A DNA stretch of 9,480 bases from the NCBI GenBank assembly GCA_900757705.1, contig CAAEOW010000132.1:1-9480 (forward strand), read 5' to 3'. Each line of letters starts with the position of its first letter. The first letter of the stretch is position 1. Positions 1 through 6,334 of this stretch are shown in pieces. The translations under genes and the position numbers were made by a program. A model generated the notes under the pieces. That model was not told the origin of the DNA. It saw only the letters and a list, made by a program, of their open reading frames with translations, and made no database searches. Origin of the DNA: an uncultured Collinsella sp. GTDB lineage: Bacteria; Actinomycetota; Coriobacteriia; Coriobacteriales; Coriobacteriaceae.

Positions 1-52
1 CCTACCGAGCCGCTTGTCATAAGACTTCTATCTATGTAACGAAAGTGCAATA

Positions 53-61
53 TGCTATATA
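53..61 (+). promoter_or_regulatory. Candidate extended -10 promoter for the HAD phosphatase gene
   Basis: TG at 53-54, one base, then TATATA at 56-61 form an extended -10 box. No convincing -35 lies 16-18 bases upstream, as is common for extended -10 promoters. Transcription would begin near 68 and give a leader of about 64 bases. TATATAC occurs twice (56-62 and 65-71), so the exact box is uncertain. The spacing of the box matches the candidates at 7727-7735 and 2044-2052. Confidence 0.4.
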
Positions 62-131
62 CGTTATATACAAGTTTACAGGTGCGGTAAAGTTGCGGGA
101 GTACAGCAGCGCGAAGCGATGGGGGACCGAT

Positions 132-782
132 ATGATCAAGGCTGTTATTTTTGATATGGACGGAACGCTGGTCGATACCGAGCGTTTGGGTATCAAGGCG
201 TGGAAGGCGGGAGCGGCCGAGCTGGGATTCGCGATTGATGGTGCGCTGATCCATCAGTTTATCGGTCGCACGCTGCCCGATGTCATGGAGATCCTTGATG
301 GGCATTACGGCAGCCGCGAAACCGCTGAGGCAATCTATCGTCGCCATAGGGAGATTCGCGACGAGATGGTCAAGACCGATCTGGAGCTTAAGGCCGGCGC
401 TGCCGAGTGCATAGACGAGCTGCTGGCTGCGGGCTATCACGTGGGCCTTGCAACGTCGTCGCGCCTCGTTACGGCCGAGCGCAACCTTAAGATGGTCGGC
501 CTCTTTGACAAGTTTGAGACGGTGACTTGCGGCGAGGACGTCGTGCACGGCAAGCCCGATCCCGAGATGTATCTGCTTGCCTGCGAGCGCGCGGGCTTTG
601 CCCCCGAGGAATGTGCCGTGGTCGAGGATTCGCGCAACGGCTGCGTCTCGGGCATCACGGCCGGCTGCCATGTCTTTGCCGTTCCCGATATCGTGCCGCT
701 GCCGCAGGACGTGGTGGATGGCTGCGAGGCTGTGCTCGATACGCTGTTCGATCTGCCGGCCGCGGTCAAGGCCGTGCGCTAG
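132..782 (+). CDS. HAD-superfamily hydrolase, subfamily IA (beta-phosphoglucomutase/phosphatase-like)
   Basis: The predicted 216-residue cytoplasmic enzyme should hydrolyse or move a phosphate on a small phosphorylated substrate through an aspartyl-phosphate. All four HAD motifs are visible. Motif I is FDMDGTLVDTE, with nucleophile Asp8 and acid/base Asp10. Motif II is the Thr/Ser of LATSS (residues 106-110). The motif III lysine is Lys141 in HGKPDPE. Motif IV is VVEDSRNG with Glu165-Asp166. Residues from about 15 to 80 form the helical cap of the IA subfamily, and the length is typical. I chose ATG 132 because the HAD core begins immediately after it and a GGGGG stretch lies at 121-125; the frame is open back to ATG 45, but those 29 extra residues match nothing in the family. 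The substrate cannot be read from the sequence: sugar phosphates, phosphoglycolate or nucleotides are all possible. It is a lone gene closed by the terminator at 826-865. Confidence 0.9.
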   Translation: MIKAVIFDMDGTLVDTERLGIKAWKAGAAELGFAIDGALIHQFIGRTLPDVMEILDGHYGSRETAEAIYRRHREIRDEMVKTDLELKAGAAECIDELLAAGYHVGLATSSRLVTAERNLKMVGLFDKFETVTCGEDVVHGKPDPEMYLLACERAGFAPEECAVVEDSRNGCVSGITAGCHVFAVPDIVPLPQDVVDGCEAVLDTLFDLPAAVKAVR

Positions 783-797
783 ACAATTGCGGCGTTG

Positions 798-819
798 AAA
801 CGAGCAATTGCTCACGTTT
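798..819. repeat. Hyphenated palindrome after the HAD gene
   Basis: GAGCAATTGCTC at 802-813 is a perfect 12-bp palindrome. AAAC (798-801) and GTTT (816-819) extend the symmetry with a 2-base bulge. It lies between the HAD stop codon and the terminator. It could be a protein-binding site or a small hairpin with an AATT loop at the mRNA 3' end. Nothing ties it to a known regulator. Confidence 0.35.
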
Positions 820-825
820 GCACTT

Positions 826-865
826 AAGCAAAAGAGGCCCGGCAATGGTCGGGCCTCTTTTGCTT
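826..865. terminator. Bidirectional intrinsic terminator between convergent genes
   Basis: A perfect 16-bp stem (826-841 with 850-865) encloses an 8-base loop. The stem has a GC-rich core (GAGGCCCG) with A-rich and T-rich outer arms, so either strand yields a hairpin ending in a U-rich run. It lies between the HAD gene (+) and the LacI-type gene (-), whose stop codon is 31 bases away, and should end both transcripts. Confidence 0.9.
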
Positions 866-895
866 GAGCGGCGACTTAGCATACTTGCGGTCGTG

Positions 896-2008
896 CTATA
901 GATACGCACCGAGGTTGATGGCCGTGGCGTCGGTCTGGCTGCTTGCCTGGGTGCTGGCGCGTTCCAGCAGGAACGGACGTACCAGTTCTTGGCGGTTGAT
1001 ACCCTCGGCGGCGGTGACTGCGGTGACGGTGCGCGCTGCAGAGCCGACGCGGATATGCTTGGTCTTTGCCGGGGCCTTGTTCTCGATTTGCTCCATCAGC
1101 AGTTGGACACCCTTGCGGCCAATCTCGTAGCCCGGGGGCGCTACCGTAGTGAGCGGGACCGATCCGCTCCAAGCGAGCGGGTTGCCATCGCAACCTGCTA
1201 CGCGTACTTGCCCGGGTACAGAGATGCCCTTGTCGACCAGCGCCGAGATAACGCCCGAGGCCAACACGTCGGTCAGGCCGACGACAAAATCGGGGCGTTC
1301 GTTCGCGGGGCGCTCGGCGATTTGGGCACCGATGCCGTAGCCGTCGGCAGCGGTATTCCATTCGCCGGCGTCGATGACTTCGATCTTGATATCGGGATGC
1401 AGGGCAAGTGCCTTGTGGATGCCAAGGACGCGCAGGGTGAGCTGCATAAATGCCGCTCGGCCTACAACGACGATGCGGTGTGCGCCGCGGGCGATGGCGA
1501 GCTCGGCGATAATGCGCCCCTGTGCCTCGTTGTCGGCGGCCACGTAGTAACCGGGTTCTGAACAATGGACGTCCAGATGGACGATGGGGACGGGAATCTT
1601 GGTCATGGCGGGGTGCCAATCGAGGGACGCCATGGGCTGAACCATGACGCCGGACATCTGCGTGCCCATAAAATAGCGCAGGTAATGGTCCTCGAGAATA
1701 TCGTCGTTATCGGCGTTGGCGATGAGCAGATCGTAGCCGTGCTTGCGTGCCTCGTTGTGGGCGCCGCTGGCGATTTGGAGCGAAAAGCCGTGATCGAGAC
1801 GGGGGAGCACCAGGCCAAAGGACTTGGTGGCGCCGCCCGCGAGCTGACGGGCGCTTTGGTTGGGCAGGTAGCCAAGGCGATTGATGGTCTCGTTGATGAG
1901 CTTGAGGGTCTCGGGGCGCAGCTTTTCGGGGTGGTTGAGCGCGTTGGAAACCGTGCCCAGCGAAACCCCGGCCTCGCGCGCGACGTCGCTGATTTTTACC
2001 TTTGCCAT
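896..2008 (-). CDS. LacI-family transcriptional regulator
   Basis: The predicted protein is a 370-residue DNA-binding regulator of the LacI/GalR family. The N-terminal helix-turn-helix is at about 4-25 (KISDVAREAGVSLGTVSNAL), followed by the minor-groove hinge helix at about 48-59 (ending NQSARQLAGG). A periplasmic-binding-protein-like ligand domain runs from about 62 to 325, with the conserved AGCDGNPLA segment near 271-279. The roughly 40 residues after 330 are longer than in most family members and look low in structure. ATG 2008 is preceded on the minus strand by AAAGGGG (2014-2020), a good ribosome site, and the HTH starts at residue 5. Family members usually sense a sugar or nucleoside and repress uptake or catabolic genes, but no such operon lies next to it. 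It is divergent from glmS across 312 bases, so control of itself or of glmS is possible but unproven. The ligand cannot be inferred. Confidence 0.93.
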   Translation of the reverse strand: MAKVKISDVAREAGVSLGTVSNALNHPEKLRPETLKLINETINRLGYLPNQSARQLAGGATKSFGLVLPRLDHGFSLQIASGAHNEARKHGYDLLIANADNDDILEDHYLRYFMGTQMSGVMVQPMASLDWHPAMTKIPVPIVHLDVHCSEPGYYVAADNEAQGRIIAELAIARGAHRIVVVGRAAFMQLTLRVLGIHKALALHPDIKIEVIDAGEWNTAADGYGIGAQIAERPANERPDFVVGLTDVLASGVISALVDKGISVPGQVRVAGCDGNPLAWSGSVPLTTVAPPGYEIGRKGVQLLMEQIENKAPAKTKHIRVGSAARTVTAVTAAEGINRQELVRPFLLERASTQASSQTDATAINLGAYL

Positions 2009-2043
2009 AGCGGCCCCTTTGATGCGTTTCAAGTACAAGCCAG

Positions 2044-2052
2044 ATTGTAGCA
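2044..2052 (-). promoter_or_regulatory. Extended -10 promoter of the LacI-type regulator gene
   Basis: On the minus strand the sequence reads TG-C-TACAAT, with the TACAAT hexamer at 2044-2049: a good extended -10 box 36 bases before the start codon. The position where a -35 hexamer would sit (about 2067-2072) falls inside the hairpin repeat 2058-2103 and reads CCTTTT, a poor match. The promoter therefore probably relies on its TG extension. Confidence 0.55.
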
Positions 2053-2057
2053 TCCCA

Positions 2058-2103
2058 AACCTACCAAAAAGGGACAGGTTTATTTTGGCAGGTTTTATCT
2101 GGG
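2058..2103 (+). repeat. REP-like hairpin element A, copy 1
   Basis: This 46-base element has a left arm at 2058-2069 (AACCTACCAAAA), a loop containing GGGACAGG at 2070-2082, a right arm at 2083-2094 (TTTTGGCAGGTT) and a 9-base tail TTATCTGGG. The arms pair over 12 positions with one mismatch. A second copy lies inverted at 4238-4283 and matches 45 of 46 bases. The architecture, a stem with a GGGACAGG loop in intergenic DNA, resembles REP-type palindromes mobilised by Y1 (RAYT) transposases. That link is an inference; no transposase is in this window. Confidence 0.8.
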
Positions 2104-2123
2104 GAAACGCCGTTGCCAGCGCG

Positions 2124-2158
2124 ACCACCACAAAGGGGACAGGCACCTTTGTGGTGGT
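2124..2158 (+). repeat. REP-like hairpin element B
   Basis: A perfect 13-bp inverted repeat (ACCACCACAAAGG at 2124-2136 with CCTTTGTGGTGGT at 2146-2158) encloses the 9-base loop GGACAGGCA. The stem sequence differs from element A, but the core AAAGGGGACAGG parallels A's AAAGGGACAGG in the same position and orientation. It therefore looks like a sister element with another stem. It lies 20 bases downstream of copy 1 of A. No T-run follows, so it is not an ordinary terminator. Confidence 0.75.
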
Positions 2159-2186
2159 TTGGACCGGCTGGACGTGTGTGCATCGG

Positions 2187-2210
2187 GTGGTATCTAAGTT
2201 GAGATACCAC
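2187..2210. promoter_or_regulatory. 24-bp palindrome upstream of glmS, candidate operator
   Basis: GTGGTATCT (2187-2195) and AGATACCAC (2202-2210) form a perfect 9-bp inverted repeat with the 6-base spacer AAGTTG. A third TGGTAT half-site occurs at 2214-2219 within an imperfect 12-bp palindrome (2213-2224). The cluster ends 17 bases before the proposed -10 of glmS, so a bound protein would cover the -35 area. TGGTAT half-sites are reminiscent of amino-sugar GntR regulators (NagR/DasR type), though the spacing is longer. The regulator is unknown. Confidence 0.5.
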
Positions 2211-2240
2211 TTCTGGTATATCAGCTTGCGCTTGCGTGAG

Positions 2241-2246
2241 TACAAT
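2241..2246 (+). promoter_or_regulatory. Candidate -10 box for glmS
   Basis: TACAAT differs from the consensus TATAAT at one base. No good -35 lies 17 bases upstream. An alternative pair is TTGCGT (2232-2237) with GTTATA (2255-2260), spaced 17 bases. Either choice leaves a leader of roughly 55-70 bases, too short for a glmS ribozyme. The ribosome site GAAGGGA follows at 2306-2312. Confidence 0.4.
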
Positions 2247-2320
2247 ACTCGAACGTTATACGTCTCAGCGCCCCCTGTGCGTGGACGTCTTGCAGTCATG
2301 CGAACGAAGGGATTTATCCT

Positions 2321-4168
2321 ATGTGCGGAATCGTCGGCTACACCGGCTCTGATATTGCAAAGAACATCCTGGTCACGGGCCTCAAGCGTATGGAGTATCG
2401 CGGCTATGACTCCTCGGGCGTCGCGCTCGAGGTGGGCGAGGGCGCCGCGGCGCACCTCGACGTCATCCGCCGCGTGGGCAAGGTCGCGGGCTTGGAGAGC
2501 GAGCTTTCCAACATTGACAGCGACGCTACCTGCGGTATCGGCCACACCCGTTGGGCCACCCACGGCAAGCCCTCCGTCGTTAACGCCCATCCCCACACCA
2601 GCTGCGACGGTCGTATCGCCATCGTCCACAACGGCATCATCGAGAACTTCGCCGAGCTGCGCGAAGAGCTGGAGGGCCGTGGTCACCACTTTAAGAGCGA
2701 GACCGATACCGAGGTCTTCGCGCATCTGATCGAAGAGGCTTATGCCGAGACGCACGACCTGATGGCCTCCGTGCGCGAGGCTTGCACCCACGTGGTCGGT
2801 GCCTATGGTCTGGCCGCCGTGTGCGCTGACGAGCCCGGCGTGATCGCCGTGGCCCGCAAGGATTCCCCGATCGTAGTCGGCGTGGGCGAAACCGGTTCCT
2901 ATGTTGCATCCGACGTGATCGCGCTCATCGACGCCACCCGCGATGTCGTGGTGCTCGAGGACGGTCAGTTTGCCAAGCTTACGCCCGCAGGCGTCGAGTA
3001 TACCGACGAGGCCGGCAACGTTATCGAGCCCAAGGTCACCCACATCGACTGGGACCTGGACATGGCAGAAAAGGGCGGTTATCCCGACTTTATGCTCAAG
3101 GAAATCCACGAGCAGCCTCGCGTTGTGCGCGATACCCTGGTGGGCCGCATGACCCCCGCCGGCGAGCTCGATATCGACGAGCTGGGCCTTTCGCTCGAGG
3201 AGCTCAACGACATCGACCGTGTCTACGTGATCGCTTGCGGCACCAGCTACCACGCCGGACTCATTGCCAAGAATCTCATTGAGGGCTGGGCTCGCATCCC
3301 CACCGAGGTGGAGGCGGCCAGCGAGTTCCGCTATCGCAATCCCATCATCACGCCGACGACGCTTGTCGTTGCCGTGTCCCAGTCGGGCGAGACGGCCGAT
3401 ACCCTTGCCGCCATTCGCGACGTGCGCATCAAGGGTGCCAAGGTCTTCGGCATCACCAACGTGGTTGGTAGCCCCGTGGCGCGTGAGAGCGACGGCGTCA
3501 TCTACACTAAGGCCAACAAGGAGATCGCGGTCGCCTCGACCAAGAGCTTCATCGGCCAGGTCGTGAGCCTTACGCTGCTGGCTTTGCTGTTGGCGCAGGT
3601 TAAGTACCGTCTGACCACCAAACAGGCGCGCATGCTGTTCCGCGAGCTTTCCGATACGGCCGAGCAGATCCAGTGGATTTTGGATACCCAGACCGAGGCC
3701 GTGCATGAGGCCGCCCTGCTGTGCAAGGACGCGCAGTCCGCGCTGTTCGTGGGTCGCGGCATGGGTGCCGCTATTTCCTACGAGGGTGCGCTCAAGCTCA
3801 AGGAGGTCAGCTACCTGCACGCCGAGGCCTACGCCGCCGGTGAGATGAAGCACGGCCCCATTGCCCTGATCGACCCGGGCTTCCCTGTCATCGCTGTGGC
3901 CACCAAGAGTGCCACCTACGACAAGACCGTGTCGAACCTTATGGAGTGCAAGGCGCGCGGCGCCAAGGTCATCGTCGTTGCCACCGAGGGCGACGAGGAG
4001 ATCAACAAGATTGCCGACTGCATCATCCGCGTGCCGGCAGTCCGCGACGTGTTCAGCCCCATCACGGCGAGCGTCCCGCTGCAGCTGCTCGCCCGCGAGG
4101 TCGCCATCCTGCGCGGCTGCGACGTCGATCAGCCCCGTAACCTGGCCAAGAGCGTCACGGTAGAGTAG
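2321..4168 (+). CDS. glmS: Glutamine--fructose-6-phosphate aminotransferase (isomerizing), GlmS
   Basis: GlmS converts fructose-6-phosphate and glutamine to glucosamine-6-phosphate and glutamate, the first step toward UDP-GlcNAc for peptidoglycan. The 615-residue length is close to the E. coli enzyme (609). The N-terminal class II glutaminase domain (about 1-220) begins MCGIVGYTG, with Cys2 as the expected nucleophile after Met removal, and carries YRGYDSSG (26-33), HTRWATHG (75-82) and HNGIIENF (103-110). The linker has EIHEQP (261-266). The first SIS domain holds CGTSYHAG (306-313), SQSGETADT (353-361) and STKSF (406-410). The second holds EGALKLKE (488-495) and EAYAAGEMKHGP (502-513). The C-terminus DQPRNLAKSVTVE is the usual GlmS tail. 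GAAGGGA at 2306-2312 sits 8 bases before ATG. The gene is monocistronic between its own promoter region and terminator. All catalytic motifs are intact, so it should be active. Confidence 0.98.
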   Translation: MCGIVGYTGSDIAKNILVTGLKRMEYRGYDSSGVALEVGEGAAAHLDVIRRVGKVAGLESELSNIDSDATCGIGHTRWATHGKPSVVNAHPHTSCDGRIAIVHNGIIENFAELREELEGRGHHFKSETDTEVFAHLIEEAYAETHDLMASVREACTHVVGAYGLAAVCADEPGVIAVARKDSPIVVGVGETGSYVASDVIALIDATRDVVVLEDGQFAKLTPAGVEYTDEAGNVIEPKVTHIDWDLDMAEKGGYPDFMLKEIHEQPRVVRDTLVGRMTPAGELDIDELGLSLEELNDIDRVYVIACGTSYHAGLIAKNLIEGWARIPTEVEAASEFRYRNPIITPTTLVVAVSQSGETADTLAAIRDVRIKGAKVFGITNVVGSPVARESDGVIYTKANKEIAVASTKSFIGQVVSLTLLALLLAQVKYRLTTKQARMLFRELSDTAEQIQWILDTQTEAVHEAALLCKDAQSALFVGRGMGAAISYEGALKLKEVSYLHAEAYAAGEMKHGPIALIDPGFPVIAVATKSATYDKTVSNLMECKARGAKVIVVATEGDEEINKIADCIIRVPAVRDVFSPITASVPLQLLAREVAILRGCDVDQPRNLAKSVTVE

Positions 4169-4191
4169 TTGGTTCCGCCGTTCTAGCGACT

Positions 4192-4231
4192 AAGGCCCGG
4201 CTCCGCATCAAGACGGAGTCGGGCCTTGTTG
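4192..4231 (+). terminator. Intrinsic terminator of glmS
   Basis: A 14-bp stem (4192-4205 with 4214-4227, one G-U pair) encloses an 8-base loop and is followed by TT-GTTGT. The stem core AAGGCCCG is GC-rich. It begins 23 bases after the glmS stop codon. The A-rich start of the stem is short, so termination of the convergent GntR transcript is less certain. Confidence 0.85.
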
Positions 4232-4237
4232 TATTTG

Positions 4238-4283
4238 CCCAGATAAAACCTGCCAAAATAAACCTGTCCCTTTTTGGCAGGTT
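4238..4283 (-). repeat. REP-like hairpin element A, copy 2 (inverted)
   Basis: Read on the minus strand this matches 45 of 46 bases of the element at 2058-2103. Here the stem is perfect over 12 bp (AACCTGCCAAAA with TTTTGGCAGGTT) around the same GGGACAGG-containing loop. Its minus-strand first bases AA form the last two bases of the TAA stop codon of the GntR gene (4282-4284). The two copies bracket glmS and its control region in opposite orientation. Confidence 0.85.
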
Positions 4284-5013
4284 AGCGAAGCTTGCTGGTC
4301 TCGAAGTACTCGGGGAACTGGTCCAGAACTTCGGTTTGGTTGCGGAACATCATGTGTAGGTGCTTGCTGACCAAAAAGCTCGCTTCGATGGGGTCGCGAC
4401 CGGCGATAGCGCGGCGAATCTGCTTGTGCTCGTTCACGATGTCCTGATTGTCGAGAACCTGCGTGGCGGCGCGCAGCCAGCGGAAGCGCTCCAGGTCGGC
4501 ATTGGTCTCTTCGAGCCACGACCACACGGTGCTGCGACATGCGATGCTAAAAATCATGTGATGCATGAGGTTGTCGCTCAAAAAGAAGCCGATGCGATCC
4601 TCTTCGGCCATGGCCTTTTCCTGCAGCACGATGGCGCGGTCGAGCTGCTCGATGCCGGTCGACGTGGCGCGCGCACAGCACTCCACAATCACCTGCTTTT
4701 CCAGATGCTCGCGGATGTAACAGGCACTCTCGGCAAGGGTGAGGTTGATGGGTGAGACGTAGGTGCCGCTCTGGGGCACGGTGCGCACCAGGCCTTCCTG
4801 CGCCAAGCGAACCAAAGCCTCGCGCACGGGCGTGCGACCCATATCCAGGTCGTCGCAAAGTTGCTTGACGCCCAGCTTTTCGCCCGGCTTGTAGTCCAGG
4901 TAGACGATTTTGCGTCGAATGGTGTGGTAGGACTGGTCCTGTAGGCTCGTTTCCTGCTCGCCGACGTGCATCGATTCTTCCATAGCGCCTCGCAACTGTT
5001 CTATCAAACTCAT
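4282..5013 (-). CDS. GntR-family transcriptional regulator, FCD (FadR C-terminal) type
   Basis: The predicted protein is a 243-residue DNA-binding regulator. A winged helix-turn-helix spans about 24-88, with the GntR signature GRTPVREALVRLAQEGLV at 59-76. The all-helical FCD ligand domain spans about 95-235. The usual FCD metal quartet appears complete: Asp147 and His151 in SDNLMHH, His196 in NEHKQ, and His218 in SKHLH. This suggests a metal-assisted carboxylate-type ligand. The start is uncertain. ATG 5013 has no clear ribosome site; ATG 4983 has GAGG at 4988-4991, and ATG 4971 has GGAAG just upstream. A possible -10 (CATAAT, 5027-5032) would put transcription too close to 5013, which favours a downstream start. 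It is divergent from the YeiH-type gene, its most likely target besides itself. Its stop codon lies in the edge of repeat copy 2. Confidence 0.92.
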   Translation of the reverse strand: MSLIEQLRGAMEESMHVGEQETSLQDQSYHTIRRKIVYLDYKPGEKLGVKQLCDDLDMGRTPVREALVRLAQEGLVRTVPQSGTYVSPINLTLAESACYIREHLEKQVIVECCARATSTGIEQLDRAIVLQEKAMAEEDRIGFFLSDNLMHHMIFSIACRSTVWSWLEETNADLERFRWLRAATQVLDNQDIVNEHKQIRRAIAGRDPIEASFLVSKHLHMMFRNQTEVLDQFPEYFETSKLR

Positions 5014-5176
5014 ATGTCAGTTGTTAATTATGCCGCGAATCAGCTTTCCGCGGTGGGTAATTCGGCTGTTGCCCAAGAACTATTGCGGCATCTTAGTCTT
5101 TGTTTACGCAAGGCTGCGCTCAATGTTGCCGTATCATAAGCCGTCGCAAACGTGAAAGAGAAAGAAGGAATCCCAT
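5014..5176. promoter_or_regulatory. Divergent GntR/YeiH control region
   Basis: This 163-base gap must hold both promoters. On the minus strand CATAAT (5027-5032) is a possible -10 for the GntR gene. On the plus strand TATCAT (5132-5137) is a possible -10 for the YeiH gene, without a good -35. TGCCGCGAAT (5031-5040) and ATTGCGGCA (5082-5090) are inverted near-matches 41 bases apart and could be operator half-sites. GAAGGA (5164-5169) is the ribosome site for ATG 5177. Confidence 0.4.
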
Positions 5177-6211
5177 ATGCAGCTGGCGAATATCGTACGC
5201 GAGCGCTGGAAGGGCGTCTTGTTCTGCCTGATCATCGCTATCCCCGCAACGCTGCTCGGCAAACAGATTGAGGTGGTCGGTGGGCCGGTATTCGCCATCC
5301 TCTTCGGCATGGTTCTGGCGATCGTCTTTCCCAAGAATCATCGCGAACAGCTCGCCGCCGGTGTCACCTATACGTCTAAAAAAGTCTTGCAGTACGCGGT
5401 TATCCTGCTTGGCTTTGGCATGAACCTCTCCCAGATTCTGTCCAAGGGCGCCCAGTCGTTGCCGATTATCGTGGCGACGATCTCGACCTCGCTTGTCATT
5501 GCCTTTGTACTCTGCCGCGTTATGAACGTGCCGAGCAAGATCGCGACGCTTGTGGGTGTGGGTTCGTCGATTTGCGGCGGTTCTGCCATCGCCGCGACCG
5601 CGCCCGTCATCGATGCCGGCGATCGCGAGATTGCCCAGGCTATTTCGGTCATCTTCCTGTTTAACGTTATCGCGGCGCTCGTGTTTCCAACGCTCGGCGG
5701 TATGCTCGGGCTGACCAACGAGGGCTTTGGCCTGTTTGCCGGCACCGCCATCAACGACACCTCGTCCGTAACGGCTGCGGCGAGCGCTTGGGACAGCATG
5801 CATCCCGGCGCCAATGTGCTCGAGAGCGCCACGGTGGTCAAGCTCACCAGGACACTGGCCATTATTCCCATCACGTTGGTCCTCGCATGCTGGCAGATGC
5901 ATCTGGCGCGCAAGGCCGGCGGCGACGCCAAAAGCACGTTCTCGCTTAAACGCGCGTTTCCCATGTTTGTGCTGTTCTTTGTGCTGGCGAGCGTAATCAC
6001 CACGGTGCTTCAGCTTCCCGTGTCCATCACGGCGCCCATCAAGGAGCTGTCGAAGTTCTTTATCGTGATGGCCATGGCGGCTATTGGCTTTAATACCGAT
6101 ATCGTCGAGCTGGTCAAAAAGGGCGGCAAGCCCATCGCGCTGGGCTTTTGCTGCTGGATTGGCATTGCGTGCATGAGTTTGGGAATGCAGCACGTGCTGG
6201 GAATCTGGTAG
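5177..6211 (+). CDS. YeiH-family (UPF0324, PF03601) membrane protein, putative sulfate/sulfonate-related exporter
   Basis: The predicted 344-residue inner-membrane protein has about 9-10 hydrophobic helices. The first pair spans about 14-52, others lie near 72-115 and 126-142, and the last two are near 290-306 and 318-335. Family hallmarks are GVGSSICGGSAIAA (127-140), GTAINDTSSVTAA (189-201), the VKLTR segment (221-225) and AAIGFNTD (301-308). Length is normal for YeiH proteins. Members are annotated as putative sulfate exporters, and relatives occur beside sulfonate degradation genes, but biochemical proof is thin and no sulfur gene is nearby. The start is well supported by GAAGGA 7 bases before ATG. 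Divergent placement from an FCD GntR regulator suggests induction by a small carboxylate or sulfonate metabolite (inference). No strong terminator follows directly; the long hairpin at 6258-6334 lies 46 bases downstream. Confidence 0.9.
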   Translation: MQLANIVRERWKGVLFCLIIAIPATLLGKQIEVVGGPVFAILFGMVLAIVFPKNHREQLAAGVTYTSKKVLQYAVILLGFGMNLSQILSKGAQSLPIIVATISTSLVIAFVLCRVMNVPSKIATLVGVGSSICGGSAIAATAPVIDAGDREIAQAISVIFLFNVIAALVFPTLGGMLGLTNEGFGLFAGTAINDTSSVTAAASAWDSMHPGANVLESATVVKLTRTLAIIPITLVLACWQMHLARKAGGDAKSTFSLKRAFPMFVLFFVLASVITTVLQLPVSITAPIKELSKFFIVMAMAAIGFNTDIVELVKKGGKPIALGFCCWIGIACMSLGMQHVLGIW

Positions 6212-6257
6212 AGGAGTAGCTTATTTGCGTGCTGGTTGCTGGTGAGCGCATGCCTGC

Positions 6258-6334
6258 GGTGGAGCGATAGGAGCTCTTGCGGGTATGGCTTGTCCGCAGG
6301 TTTATAAGTCCCGAAGAGCTCTTATCGCCCCGCC
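6258..6334 (+). other. Long imperfect hairpin, possible structured RNA
   Basis: Positions 6258-6278 pair with 6314-6334 over 21 positions with one mismatch (A6263/C6329) and two G-U pairs; the inner 15 positions (GCGATAGGAGCTCTT with AAGAGCTCTTATCGC) have just one G-U pair. The 35-base loop can form GCGG/CCGC (6279-6282 with 6294-6297) or extend the stem through CGGG/CCCG (6280-6283 with 6310-6313). No U-run follows, so it is not a standard terminator. A tiny frame, ATG 6250 to TAG 6268-6270, preceded by GGTGAG, overlaps the 5' arm; its reality is doubtful. It may be the 3' end of the yeiH transcript, a leader, or a decayed palindromic repeat. I recognise no known riboswitch class. Confidence 0.5.

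Noticed and set aside
45..131. Upstream ATG 45 for the HAD protein
   Set aside because: The added residues have no family similarity, the candidate extended -10 (53-61) lies inside them, and the HAD core starts right after ATG 132.
2247..2320. glmS ribozyme in the glmS leader
   Set aside because: The stretch AGCGCC occurs near 2268, but the leader is too short and the conserved ribozyme core and pseudoknots are absent.
896..3853. A very long minus-strand open frame (985 codons) running antisense through most of glmS into the LacI-type gene
   Set aside because: Only its last 370 codons look like a protein (LacI family). The part antisense to glmS is the stop-poor shadow expected from GC-rich codon bias, and the ribosome site and HTH mark ATG 2008 as the start.
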